From: Corynebacterium sp.
GTDB taxonomy: Bacteria > Actinomycetota > Actinomycetes > Mycobacteriales > Mycobacteriaceae
Reading direction: 5' to 3'
NCBI GenBank assembly: GCA_030531005.1
Contig: JAUMTW010000003.1
Span: 62,001 to 126,000, forward strand
Length of the DNA: 64,000 bases
Below, piece after piece: positions 46,784 to 55,867 of this stretch. Both the position numbers and the translations under genes were made by a program. Each line of letters opens with the position of its first letter. Position 1 is the stretch's first letter. The notes under the pieces were generated by a model. That model ran no database searches. It saw only the letters and a program-made list of their open reading frames with translations, and was not told the origin of the DNA.

Positions 46784-47866
46784 TTAGCTGCGCTTATAGA
46801 AAGGCAACTCTACCACCGTATAGGGGTAACGCTTCCCGCGAATATCTGCTTCAAGCGCCGTACCTGGGATGGCAAGCGCAGCGTCCACATACGCCAAGGC
46901 AATTGGGTAGCCCAAGGTCGGGGAGGGCTGACCAGAGGTCACCTCGCCAACCAAAGTTTCGCCATCGTAGAGTTCGGCATGTTGACGTGCAGCACGTCGC
47001 CCCTCGGAGGTCAAGCCCACTAATATCTGGGCAGGCTGCTGGCGGTTGGCAAGCGCAGCTTTGCCTACAAAGTCGGCTTCCTTCTTACGCGGAATGATCA
47101 TGCCTAAGCCGGCATCAATAGGAGTGAGTTCGGTAGTAAGCTCATTACCATACAGCGGCATGCCAGCCTCCAAGCGCAAGGAATCGCGCGCTGCCAGGCC
47201 ACAAGGCTGTGCTCCTGCACTAGCAATTTGTTCCCAGACCACTGGCGCTTGCTCAGGTGAGCAGTAAATTTCGAAGCCATCCTCACCGGTATAGCCAGTA
47301 CGGGCGATTAACAGTTCAAATTCGCCCACCTTTAGTGTGGTGCAAGCGTAGTAGCGCAGCGCCCGCAAATCGTCCTGCTGCTCTGCTGGGATCAAGTTAG
47401 CCAGCAGCGCCGCGCTCTGTGGTCCCTGAACAGCAATCAGCGCGGTGGTTGTCGACGCATCTTCGACGCTGACATCGAAGTTTGCAGCACGTTCGTGCAA
47501 TGCTCCAACCACAGCTGGAGTATTGCCGGCATTTGGGATGACCAAGAAACGCTCAGTATCTAAGCGGTAGGTGATCAAATCATCGATGATGCCACCATCT
47601 GCTTGCAGAATCATCGAGTACTTAGCTTTGCCAATCGGCAAAGCGCTGAAATCAGCGATGAGGGCATAGTCCAAGAAGGCCGCAGCCTGTGGGCCGGTAA
47701 CCCAGACTTCACCCATATGGGAGAGATCAAAAAGGCCGGCTGACTCGCGCACAGCGCGGTGTTCTTGTAGTTCTGAACCGTACTTCAAGGGCATATTCCA
47801 CTGCCCAAAGGCCGTAAAACTGGCGCCTAGGGATTCATGAATTTTTGCGAGAGGAGTTTCTAGCAT
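46784..47866 (-). CDS. gcvT: aminomethyltransferase (glycine cleavage T protein)
   Basis: A 360-residue THF-dependent enzyme releasing ammonia and 5,10-methylene-THF from aminomethyl-GcvH. Motifs: FDLSHMGEVWVTG (folate site), DGGIIDDLITYRL, GYTGEDGFEIY and ARDSLRLEAGMPLYGNEL. GAAAGGA lies 5 nt before the ATG at 47866, deciding this start over the upstream ATG at 47923. Situated 96 nt after gcvP. Confidence 0.96.
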   Translation of the reverse strand: MLETPLAKIHESLGASFTAFGQWNMPLKYGSELQEHRAVRESAGLFDLSHMGEVWVTGPQAAAFLDYALIADFSALPIGKAKYSMILQADGGIIDDLITYRLDTERFLVIPNAGNTPAVVGALHERAANFDVSVEDASTTTALIAVQGPQSAALLANLIPAEQQDDLRALRYYACTTLKVGEFELLIARTGYTGEDGFEIYCSPEQAPVVWEQIASAGAQPCGLAARDSLRLEAGMPLYGNELTTELTPIDAGLGMIIPRKKEADFVGKAALANRQQPAQILVGLTSEGRRAARQHAELYDGETLVGEVTSGQPSPTLGYPIALAYVDAALAIPGTALEADIRGKRYPYTVVELPFYKRS

Positions 47867-47962
47867 GGGGATCCTTTCGAAAATGCGAGATACCCGCAGG
47901 CTGCCGGCACCGCCAGCAGCCATTGGTGGTAGGTGCGGGGATGTGCTTGCATGGGATGAGAA

Positions 47963-50794
47963 TTACTCGGCAAACGCCTCGGGAGGTGGGCAGGAACAGG
48001 CGAAATTACGGTCGCCGAAGGCTTCATCAATGCGCTGTACTGGTGGGAAGTACTTCCAAGCGCGCAGTGCAGCCTCAGGATAGGCAGCTTGCTCGCGACT
48101 GAAGGCATACGGCCAGTCATCCGCAATCAATTCCGCGGCAGTATATGGCGCATGATGGACCACGCTGTCTTCATACGCAATCTCACCGGTTGCAATCTGC
48201 TTGATTTCTGCACGAATGCTACGCATAGCGTGTACGAAGCGATCGAGTTCAGCCAGGTTCTCAGACTCGGTAGGCTCAACCATCAAGGTGCCCGAGACAG
48301 GGAAAGACAAGGTAGGGGCGTGGAAGCCATAATCAATCAGACGCTTAGCTACATCAGCCGCGGTCACCTGAGTCTCCGCAGTGATTTCGCGCAGGTCCAC
48401 AATACACTCATGAGCGACCAAACCCTCGTTGCCGGTGTAAAGGATTGGGAAGGAATCTGCAAGCTCATGTGCAAGATAGTTTGCACCCAACACTGCGTTC
48501 TTGGTAGCAGTTGCCAAACCTTCGCCACCCATCATGGCGATATAGGCCCAAGAAATCGGCAGCACACCTGCAGAACCGAAGCGAGTCGCACTCACTGGCA
48601 CCTGGGAGACCAAGTCCCCTGATGGAGCAGTGCCATTGGGATCACCTGGCAAGAACGGCACGAGGTGTTCGGCTACCGCAACGGGACCGACACCAGGGCC
48701 ACCGCCACCGTGCGGGATGGTGAAGGTCTTGTGCAGATTTAAGTGAGAAACATCGCCGCCGAATTGGCCTGGCATTGCAATGCCGGCCAGAGCATTCAAG
48801 TTGGCACCATCAATGTAAACTTGGCCGCCAGCGGCATGCACCATATCGCAGACTTGGCGTACCGTATCCTCAAAAACACCATGGGTGGATGGATAGGTAA
48901 TCATAATACCGGCGACCCGCTCACCATGCTGCTCCAGCTTGGATTCGAGATCACTGAGGTCGATGGAGCCATCGTCTCCTGTTGCCACCACAACAACTTG
49001 CAAGTGTGCCAAAGTGGCCGAAGCAGCGTTTGTTCCGTGGGCAGACTGGGGGATCAAGATAATATCGCGCTGGGAATCACCACGGGAAACGTGATACTGG
49101 CGAATTGCTAGCAGACCTGCGTATTCTCCCTGGGAGCCAGCATTTGGTTGCACGCTGACCTTGGCATAGCCGGTAATAGCAGCGAGCCACTCTTCTAATT
49201 CCCCAATGAGTTGGCGCCAACCGCGGGTGTACTTATCTGGGGCATAAGGGTGAATATTGGCGAATTCTGGCCAGGTAATCGCTTCCATGCCAACAGCAGG
49301 ATTAAGTTTCATGGTGCACGAACCCAGTGGGATCATGGTGCGATCCAAAGCGAGATCCTTATCCGCCAGCAAACGCATATAACGCAGCATCTGGGTCTCA
49401 GAGTGGATGGAGCTAAAAATTGGGTGCTCCAAACCTCGAGTCTCGCGAACGACGGCCTCTAAGAGTACTGGATCAGTATTCTTAGGCGCGGTGGCTGCAA
49501 AAGCAGAGCTTAAGATGCGTAGATCTTCATCAGTGGTAGATTCGCCGAAGGCTACAATCACCGCATCATCGGTGGCACGTACTAAGTAGCCCAAATCACC
49601 GAGCTTGGCGGTAATGGCCGCGGCATCATCAGTGGCTACGGCGACAGTGTCAAAAAAGTTTGTGTGGCGCAGGCTGAAACCTGCAGCTTGCACACCAGCT
49701 GCAAAGCGTGCGGCATATTCGTGCACGCGCGTGGCGATTGCCTGCAAGCCCTCCGGACCATGCCATACGGCATACATAGAAGCACATACTGCGAGTAACG
49801 CTTGGGCGGTACAGATATTGCTTGTGGCGCGCTCGCGGCGAATGTGCTGTTCGCGAGTCTGTAATGCCAAACGATAAGCCGGCTTGCCGCTAGCATCACG
49901 AGTCACGCCGACGATTCGCCCTGGCAGCTGGCGCTTGTACTTATCAGCAACTGCCATAAAGGCTGCATGCGGTCCGCCGAAGAACAGCGGTACGCCAAAG
50001 CGCTGTGAAGAGCCGACTGCAATATCTGCGCCCAAATGACCAGGCGATTCCAACAGTTGTAAAGCAAGTAAATCACATGCAACAGCGACTAAGCCGCCCC
50101 GAGCGTGGACATCGTCAATAGTGGGCCGGATATCGGTAATATCGCCCTCAGTGCCTGGATACGCTAGCACTGCACCAATGAGGTCTTCGGCAACTACAGG
50201 TTGGCTGAGATCCACAATCTCAACTTCTAATTGGGAAGCGCGAGCGCGGTGCGCCGCAACAGCAAGTACCTGGGGGTGCAGGCGAGAATCCAACAACACG
50301 CGCCTACCTTTGCGCTGGGCGCGAGCCATGAGAGCTACGGCTTCTGCAGCCGCAGAGGCCTCATCGAGCAGAGAAGCATTTGCCACTGGTAAGCCAGTAA
50401 GTTCGGAAACCATGGTCTGGAAATTCAATAAGGCTTCCAGGCGCCCCTGGGAGATTTCTGGCTGGTAAGGAGTATAGGCGGTGTACCAGGCAGGGTTTTC
50501 GACAATATTGCGGCGAATAACCGCCGGGGTCACAGTATCGTAGTAGCCCTGACCGTAGAAGCTGCGCAGCACTACATTGTGCGAAGCATATTCGCGTAAG
50601 AGCTCTATTGCCTTTTCTTCAGAAAGTGGGCCGGGCAGGCGCGGAGCACCAGCACGGATTTTGGAGGGGACAGCGGCATCGACCAAGTCGTTCAGTGTCG
50701 GGTAACCAACGCGGTCGAGCATAATATTTTGTTCTGCAGTATCTGGGCCAATATGTCGGCTTTGATAAGTGGCGACGGCAGGCGATTTTGCCAT
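47963..50794 (-). CDS. gcvP: glycine dehydrogenase (decarboxylating), P protein
   Basis: A 943-residue PLP enzyme decarboxylating glycine. It has the usual two homologous halves. The C-terminal half holds the PLP lysine in NLHKTFTIPHGGGGPG (~700) and RTMIPLGSCTMKLNP. The N-terminus YQSRHIGPDTAEQNIML is typical. AAAGGAG lies 8 nt before the ATG. First gene of the gcvP-gcvT-gcvH set. No glycine riboswitch is evident upstream. Confidence 0.97.
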   Translation of the reverse strand: MAKSPAVATYQSRHIGPDTAEQNIMLDRVGYPTLNDLVDAAVPSKIRAGAPRLPGPLSEEKAIELLREYASHNVVLRSFYGQGYYDTVTPAVIRRNIVENPAWYTAYTPYQPEISQGRLEALLNFQTMVSELTGLPVANASLLDEASAAAEAVALMARAQRKGRRVLLDSRLHPQVLAVAAHRARASQLEVEIVDLSQPVVAEDLIGAVLAYPGTEGDITDIRPTIDDVHARGGLVAVACDLLALQLLESPGHLGADIAVGSSQRFGVPLFFGGPHAAFMAVADKYKRQLPGRIVGVTRDASGKPAYRLALQTREQHIRRERATSNICTAQALLAVCASMYAVWHGPEGLQAIATRVHEYAARFAAGVQAAGFSLRHTNFFDTVAVATDDAAAITAKLGDLGYLVRATDDAVIVAFGESTTDEDLRILSSAFAATAPKNTDPVLLEAVVRETRGLEHPIFSSIHSETQMLRYMRLLADKDLALDRTMIPLGSCTMKLNPAVGMEAITWPEFANIHPYAPDKYTRGWRQLIGELEEWLAAITGYAKVSVQPNAGSQGEYAGLLAIRQYHVSRGDSQRDIILIPQSAHGTNAASATLAHLQVVVVATGDDGSIDLSDLESKLEQHGERVAGIMITYPSTHGVFEDTVRQVCDMVHAAGGQVYIDGANLNALAGIAMPGQFGGDVSHLNLHKTFTIPHGGGGPGVGPVAVAEHLVPFLPGDPNGTAPSGDLVSQVPVSATRFGSAGVLPISWAYIAMMGGEGLATATKNAVLGANYLAHELADSFPILYTGNEGLVAHECIVDLREITAETQVTAADVAKRLIDYGFHAPTLSFPVSGTLMVEPTESENLAELDRFVHAMRSIRAEIKQIATGEIAYEDSVVHHAPYTAAELIADDWPYAFSREQAAYPEAALRAWKYFPPVQRIDEAFGDRNFACSCPPPEAFAE

Positions 50795-50835
50795 TGATCA
50801 CAGCTCCTTTGCGAAGATAAGCAAGTCCATTGCTT

Positions 50836-50841
50836 AGTATA
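50836..50841 (-). promoter_or_regulatory. -10 element of gcvP promoter
   Basis: TATACT on the minus strand, about 42 nt before the gcvP start, predicting a leader of roughly 35 nt. The -35 is unclear (TTACCA is 20 nt upstream). Confidence 0.4.
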
Positions 50842-51092
50842 GTGGTTTCGCAATTCATTTTTGGTAACTCGGGGGTACCTGCAATGGTTGATAAATCCAC
50901 GTCATCCGGGTTTCTGGGGCGATGAATAATATCTGTTACTTGATAGGGCAAGGGCTGGGATATCGTGAGTGCCCGGGAGTACTACAAGGAAGATTGAGAG
51001 TGGCTAAGTCAAGCTGCTCGGTAGCCATTGTGCCTTCTTGCCTTCATTCGTTGCTACAAGCACGCATAGCCTGTTTTTACAAGAGCGCATAA

Positions 51093-51129
51093 CAAAGCCC
51101 ACCTACACATTGTGCGTAGGTGGGCTTTG
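51093..51129. terminator. terminator hairpin downstream of E2 gene
   Basis: Perfect 14-bp stem CAAAGCCCACCTAC (51093-51106) with 51116-51129 around a 9-nt loop. The T-run is short, but stem strength and place fit a terminator between gcvP and the E2 gene. Confidence 0.65.
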
Positions 51130-51179
51130 GACGAAGGGAGTCTCGCCCCAGCTAGTAATCTAGGTTGCTAGCCGTGAAT

Positions 51180-53216
51180 CTAGAGGCCGAGGTCTTCTTG
51201 GAAGTTGCCGGACTCCAGACGGTCCTTAATAGTCTGGGTAAAGCGACCTGCATCCGCACCATCGACGATCTGGTGATCGTAGGAGAATGGGATGTAGCAC
51301 ATCTGGCGGATTGCGATGGCATCCACACCATTGGCAGTGATGACCACCGGGCGCTTTTGGATAGCAGCGGTACCCAAGATACCTGCCTGTGGTGGCACCA
51401 GAATTGGGGTATCGGAAAGGGCACCAGCCGAGCCAATGTTGGTCACGGTGAAGGTAGCACCGCTGAGATCATTTGGCTTCAACTTATTGTTACGGGCTTT
51501 GTCTGCAAGGTCCGCAATAGCCTGGGCGATCTCCGGTAGGGAGAGTTCCTGAGCCTTGTGGATGACGGGGGTGAGTAGGCCACGTGGGGTATCCACGGCA
51601 ATGGCGATGTTCACATCAGAGTGGTAGGTGATCTCCTTAGTCTCAGCATTGTAGGATGCGTTGACATTCGGGTGGCTGACCAATGCTTCCACAACTGCCT
51701 TCACGAAGAATGGCAGATAAGTAAGGTTTGCGCCGTACTTGTTCTGGAAGGCAGCCTTGTTAGCCTTACGCAGCTCAGAGATATTGGTGACGTCAACCTC
51801 CTGGAGGTGGGTGAGTTGGGCAGAGGTCTGCAGCGCTTCAACCATCTTCTTCGCGGTAATCTCGCGGATGCGGGAAACCTTCTGGGTGGTACCAATGAGT
51901 TCTTGCTTGGCAGGATCAACGCCCTTGGTGGACCAACGAGCGCGTGGACCGGATTCAGTTTCAGTAGTTGTCGGAGCTTCACCCGCAGCAGGAGCCTCGC
52001 TCTTACCAGCAGCGGCATCGAGTACGTCTTGCTTACGGATACGGCCACCAATGCCGGAACCGGTGAGCTTACGCAGGTCTACGCCATGCTTGGCGGCAAG
52101 CTTACGCACCAGTGGAGTGACGTACGGCAATGGCTCATCACTATCTGCCTCTTGCTTTGGAGCAGACTTGGATTCAGTCGCAGTCTTAGCCTTTTCCGCG
52201 CTCTGAGGCTCGGAGGGCTTAGGATCTGCCTGAGGAGCAGGCTTCTCTTCCTTCTTTTCTGGCGCAGGCTGGGATGGCTCTGCAGATTCCGCAGCAGGAT
52301 CGCCGATGCGGACGATTACGGCGCCGACGTCTACGGTGTCGTCTTCTTCTGCCAGGATTTCTAAGATGGTGCCGGCTACTGGGGAAGGAACTTCGGTGTC
52401 GACCTTGTCAGTAGAAACTTCGAGTAGGGGCTCATCGACCTCGACGGTGTCGCCGACGGACTTGAGCCACTGGGTGATGGTGCCTTCGGTGACGGATTCG
52501 CCGAGTTCTGGCATCTCAACGTCGGTGGCATCACCGGATGCAGCTGGCTTGGAATCCGACGCGGCAGGAGCCTCCTCGTGAGCAGGGGCTGCCTCAGCCT
52601 TCTCCTCCTGAACAGGAGCTTCTTCCTGAGCCGCTGCAGGATCGCCGATGCGGACGATTACGGCGCCGACGTCTACGGTGTCGTCTTCTTCTGCCAGGAT
52701 TTCTAAGATGGTGCCGGCTACTGGGGAAGGAACTTCGGTGTCGACCTTGTCAGTAGAAACTTCGAGTAGGGGCTCATCGACCTCGACGGTGTCGCCGACG
52801 GACTTGAGCCACTGGGTGATGGTGCCTTCGGTGACGGATTCGCCGAGTTCTGGCATCTCAACGTCGGTGGCATCACCGGATGCAGCTGGCTTGGAATCCG
52901 ACGCGGCGGAAGCCTCATCCTTTTCTTCCGCAGGCACTTCAGCGGAGTCAGAGGATTCAGGAGCAGCGGCAGTTTCGCCTTCTTCGCCGATGATGGCGAT
53001 CACGGCGCCGACATCAATGGTGTCGTCTTCTTCGGCCTTGATTTCCAGCAGCACGCCAGCTACGGGGGAAGGTACTTCGGTATCTACTTTATCAGTGGAT
53101 ACCTCGAGCAGGGGCTCATCGACCTCGACGGTGTCGCCGACGGACTTGAGCCACTGGGTGATGGTGCCTTCGGTGACGGATTCGCCAAGTTCGGGCATCT
53201 CTACGGACTGTGCCAT
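51180..53216 (-). CDS. 2-oxo acid dehydrogenase E2 (dihydrolipoamide acyltransferase) with three lipoyl domains
   Basis: A 678-residue acyltransferase, the length and plan of C. glutamicum AceF (often labelled sucB). Three lipoyl domains each carry DKVDTEVPSP with lipoyl Lys at 43, 157 and 271, joined by Ala/Glu/Pro-rich linkers. Then comes a peripheral subunit-binding domain (PYVTPLVRKLAAKHGVDL, ~370) and the catalytic domain with SYDHQIVDGADAGRF near the C-terminus. In corynebacteria this single E2 serves the pyruvate and 2-oxoglutarate dehydrogenase hybrid complex. Lipoyl domains 2 and 3 are encoded by a 272-bp perfect DNA repeat. AAGGGAG precedes the ATG. Confidence 0.95.
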   Translation of the reverse strand: MAQSVEMPELGESVTEGTITQWLKSVGDTVEVDEPLLEVSTDKVDTEVPSPVAGVLLEIKAEEDDTIDVGAVIAIIGEEGETAAAPESSDSAEVPAEEKDEASAASDSKPAASGDATDVEMPELGESVTEGTITQWLKSVGDTVEVDEPLLEVSTDKVDTEVPSPVAGTILEILAEEDDTVDVGAVIVRIGDPAAAQEEAPVQEEKAEAAPAHEEAPAASDSKPAASGDATDVEMPELGESVTEGTITQWLKSVGDTVEVDEPLLEVSTDKVDTEVPSPVAGTILEILAEEDDTVDVGAVIVRIGDPAAESAEPSQPAPEKKEEKPAPQADPKPSEPQSAEKAKTATESKSAPKQEADSDEPLPYVTPLVRKLAAKHGVDLRKLTGSGIGGRIRKQDVLDAAAGKSEAPAAGEAPTTTETESGPRARWSTKGVDPAKQELIGTTQKVSRIREITAKKMVEALQTSAQLTHLQEVDVTNISELRKANKAAFQNKYGANLTYLPFFVKAVVEALVSHPNVNASYNAETKEITYHSDVNIAIAVDTPRGLLTPVIHKAQELSLPEIAQAIADLADKARNNKLKPNDLSGATFTVTNIGSAGALSDTPILVPPQAGILGTAAIQKRPVVITANGVDAIAIRQMCYIPFSYDHQIVDGADAGRFTQTIKDRLESGNFQEDLGL
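52294..52565. repeat. 272-bp direct repeat, copy A (lipoyl domain 3)
   Basis: Identical base for base to 52636-52907, period 342 bp, inside the E2 gene. The 70 bp between copies encodes the variable linker. Perfect identity at synonymous sites points to recent duplication or gene conversion. Confidence 0.9.
52636..52907. repeat. 272-bp direct repeat, copy B (lipoyl domain 2)
   Basis: Second copy of the repeat at 52294-52565. The N-terminal lipoyl domain (about 53000-53216) is related but has many synonymous differences, sharing only shorter identical blocks. Confidence 0.9.
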
Positions 53217-53323
53217 GTGTTCCGGCTCCCTTAAGTTTGTTGGATTTTCAGCTATTATCTTAGAGGTTACCGCGTAATAAAGCCTAATGTGACTTTCTGG
53301 CTAGGTTTCTTCTAAAAAGCCCC

Positions 53324-53329
53324 TACAAT
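53324..53329 (+). promoter_or_regulatory. -10 element; leaderless start of orf 53338
   Basis: TACAAT ends 8 nt before the GTG at 53338. It overlaps the TTG (53329) and nearly reaches the GTG (53332), which would therefore lie upstream of the transcript start. Confidence 0.45.
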
Positions 53330-53337
53330 TGGTGGAC

Positions 53338-53760
53338 GTGTTCGACTTTTTTAGGAAATCTCGCAAATCTCAATTGCGACCCCCACGTGCCCCGGGCGAT
53401 ATGATTCGGGATGCCGACTGGGATTATCTCCAGCAGTGGGTGCGCACCCATCCGCAGACAGAAGGGTTTCTCGAGCCGGAAACCTTGATCAATGAGATGT
53501 CGATTGTTCTTGTAGATACCGCTGGTGAATTCACGCGACGGGCAGTCGGTGGGCCAAAGGGTGCGAAAAAGGTTGTAACTGAACTCGGTATACCGGTTTA
53601 TGACGTCGAAGATACCGGCTATCCACAACGCATGCGCGAAAAAATTGAACGTGACCGGATTTTGCGCAAGCGGGAAGAACAAAAAGAACGCCGCGCACGC
53701 TTTGAAAAGCAACGTGCCGCAGATGACGATAATGATGTTGCTGGCGGTGCTCGCCACTAG
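53338..53760 (+). CDS. conserved corynebacterial protein of unknown function
   Basis: A 140-residue cytoplasmic protein starting MFDFFRKSRKSQLRPPRAPG. It has an aromatic, acidic middle (DWDYLQQWVRTHPQTEGFLEP; INEMSIVLVDTAGEFTRRAVGG; LGIPVYDVEDTGYPQRMRE) and a long charged, probably coiled C-terminal helix (KIERDRILRKREEQKERRAR). Its neighbour position beside the E2 gene is conserved in corynebacteria as far as I recall. Start GTG 53338 chosen from the -10 position; TTG 53329 and GTG 53332 add two or three residues. No domain recognised. Confidence 0.75.
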   Translation: MFDFFRKSRKSQLRPPRAPGDMIRDADWDYLQQWVRTHPQTEGFLEPETLINEMSIVLVDTAGEFTRRAVGGPKGAKKVVTELGIPVYDVEDTGYPQRMREKIERDRILRKREEQKERRARFEKQRAADDDNDVAGGARH

Positions 53761-53947
53761 TGCGAGTTGTTGTCGAAACATTGCGGGGGCTTCTGGCGGT
53801 GCAGGGGCTATATAGAGTTACATGAAGAGTTGGCGGCCAAGCTGCGTATCGCGGCCGTCGCTCATCGCTGTTCATTAGGCGCCGTTGCGGTAGCACTGCG
53901 TCGCATAGTGCTAGATAGCAGGTGGGGCTGTACGCGGCTGTGTACAC

Positions 53948-53989
53948 AAAAGCCCTTGCCCCAGGATGAACGTCGACTGGGACAAGGGC
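53948..53989. terminator. terminator of pepA
   Basis: GCCCTTG.CCCAG (53952-53964) pairs with CTGGG.CAAGGGC (53977-53989). On the minus strand it is followed by TTTT, as expected for pepA. Confidence 0.7.
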
Positions 53990-54015
53990 GCAGTGTTAGC
54001 AGTCTCGCATTGTGA

Positions 54016-55530
54016 TTACTTGCTTAAGCGCTCCAAGGTTGCGAGCAAGGTGCGCACTGGCACACCGGTACCTCGCAGTGGGGTAAAGCCGTGAACTGAT
54101 CCGGTGTTGTAAGCGGGGCCGGCGACATCAAGGTGTACCCAATCAATGCCCTCACCGATAAAGTTGCTCAAGTACCAACCGGCCACGAGCATGCCACCAT
54201 GACGGGACTTGGAAATATTGCGCAAATCGGCAACGGGGGATGTCAGGGCTTTGCCCAATTCTTCAGGCAGTGGCATAGCCCAGCCCGGTTCATCAACCTC
54301 CCGGCCTGTAGCTGCTACCTCATCGCGCAATTCCTCAGTGCCCATCACACCAAAGGTACGATCGCCTAAAGCGACGAGTTGCGCGCCAGTGAGTGTTGCA
54401 GCCTCCAAGATGTAATCGGGGTTATCCTCACTTGCGCGGGCCAAGGCATCGGCGAGCACAATACGGCCTTCGGCATCAGTATTCAGGATCTCTGAAGTCT
54501 TGCCACCGTAGTGGGTGATGACATCACCGGGTCGATACGCCTTGGCGCTTGGCATATTTTCTGCGAGCGGTAAGGTTGCGATGATTTCAATAGGGAGCTC
54601 AAGGCGAGCGGCACCGATAATGGTCGCAGCCATTGCAGCAGAGCCACCCATATCGGAAATCATGTCATCCATGCCACCACCAGGCTTGAGGGAAATGCCG
54701 CCGGTATCGAAGGTAATTCCTTTCCCGACCAGTCCTACTTTCTTAGTGGCATTTTTCGGCTTATAGTGCAGGCGTACCAGGCGAGGGCCGCGCGAAGAAC
54801 CGCTGCCAACGGCTAGAATGCCACCAAAACCGGCCGCGGCTAAGGCAGTAGGGTCTAAGACTTCGACCTCGAGACCAACAGAAAGAGCCAGCGATTTAAG
54901 GAATTCGGCATACGACTCTGGATATAGGTGCGAGGAAGGAGCGTTAACCAAATCGCGCGCACTGTTGACACACTCCGCGGTAATAATCGCGCGGGTGACA
55001 GCATCGTTATTATCGGTTTTCCAAATAGAGAGAGTCTGTACTGGTTGCTGAGTGCTTTCCGACTTCAAACCTTGGTACAGGTAGCTGCCCAATACCAAGC
55101 CTTCGGTGGCAGCAGTTGGATCTAAGGCTGGCAGCGTTGTCAGCACATGGCCCTTTTCATGCAGGGAGCGGGCGGCAACGCCAGAGGCACGGCGAATCAG
55201 CGTTTTAGCGTTGTCAGCTGTTAAGTCTTCTTCTTTGCCCAAGCCGATGAAGGTGACAGCAGTGATTTCACTGTCTGCTAAGCGGAAGGGCAGGTTAGTG
55301 ATCTCCCCGTGAGTTCCCTTTGCGCCAATTGCTCCGAGATCGTGCAACAACTTTGCGCGCATATCGGAATCCAGCACGCCTTGAATGGCAGCGTCTGGGA
55401 TGGTGACACCCTCGTCGATAGCGATGAGGGGGAGGAGGAGGCGGGTTGCGTCTGCGGGGATCTGGTTTACTTGCTCAATTTTGGTAGCAACACCAGTGGC
55501 GGGTAGCTGATGTGCGGAAGTTTTGGTCAT
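54016..55530 (-). CDS. pepA: leucyl (cytosol) aminopeptidase, M17 family
   Basis: A 504-residue dimetal peptidase releasing N-terminal residues. The M17 signature NTDAEGRIVLADAL is near 345, with metal and catalytic residues also in VGLVGKGITFDTGGISLKP (~255) and DMGGSAAMAATIIGA. Start at 55530 because AAAGGA lies 7 nt upstream and homology begins there; the open frame to 55698 is unsupported. It has its own terminator and is divergent from ilvE. Confidence 0.95.
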   Translation of the reverse strand: MTKTSAHQLPATGVATKIEQVNQIPADATRLLLPLIAIDEGVTIPDAAIQGVLDSDMRAKLLHDLGAIGAKGTHGEITNLPFRLADSEITAVTFIGLGKEEDLTADNAKTLIRRASGVAARSLHEKGHVLTTLPALDPTAATEGLVLGSYLYQGLKSESTQQPVQTLSIWKTDNNDAVTRAIITAECVNSARDLVNAPSSHLYPESYAEFLKSLALSVGLEVEVLDPTALAAAGFGGILAVGSGSSRGPRLVRLHYKPKNATKKVGLVGKGITFDTGGISLKPGGGMDDMISDMGGSAAMAATIIGAARLELPIEIIATLPLAENMPSAKAYRPGDVITHYGGKTSEILNTDAEGRIVLADALARASEDNPDYILEAATLTGAQLVALGDRTFGVMGTEELRDEVAATGREVDEPGWAMPLPEELGKALTSPVADLRNISKSRHGGMLVAGWYLSNFIGEGIDWVHLDVAGPAYNTGSVHGFTPLRGTGVPVRTLLATLERLSK

Positions 55531-55867
55531 TGAACATTCCTTTCTGCAGCGCTGAGGTTTGGAGTCTAGTGTTGCGCATTCCAGTTGCGTATTCCAAGTG
55601 CTCTGCCAACGTTTATCTTTTGCTCGAAATCGATGTTTCGAATCTACATTTCTCCACCTTACTAGGCCTCCCAGGGTTTGTCTGATCATGGCCTGCATAA
55701 TGCTGGCCAGTCTGAGGCGTTTGCTGGTTGTCAGCTGTTTGCTCTATGACGGTGCCCGCCATTTCATCTCATCATGTGGGATAAATTAGCGGATTACTGG
55801 GGAACAAGTCTCAAAATAACTGGGTGAAGTATTTCAACTTCTCACTTAAGGGGTGTAGTTTGAAATC
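55531..55867. other. divergent promoter region pepA / ilvE
   Basis: About 335 nt without a gene. Holds the ilvE promoter at its right end. A small plus-strand frame (55559-55789) looks like chance. Confidence 0.5.
55833..55861 (+). promoter_or_regulatory. ilvE promoter; leaderless start
   Basis: -35 TTCAAC (55833-55838), 17-nt spacer, -10 TAGTTT (55856-55861), then 6 nt to the ATG at 55868. No Shine-Dalgarno precedes the start. Confidence 0.55.

Noticed and set aside
50795..51000. glycine riboswitch upstream of gcvP
   Set aside because: Looked for tandem glycine aptamer signatures on the minus strand and found none; predicted leader is only ~35 nt.
52648..53277. 209-codon plus-strand ORF over the E2 gene
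   Set aside because: Antisense of the lipoyl repeats; Ser/Thr-rich shadow produced by codon bias of the true gene.
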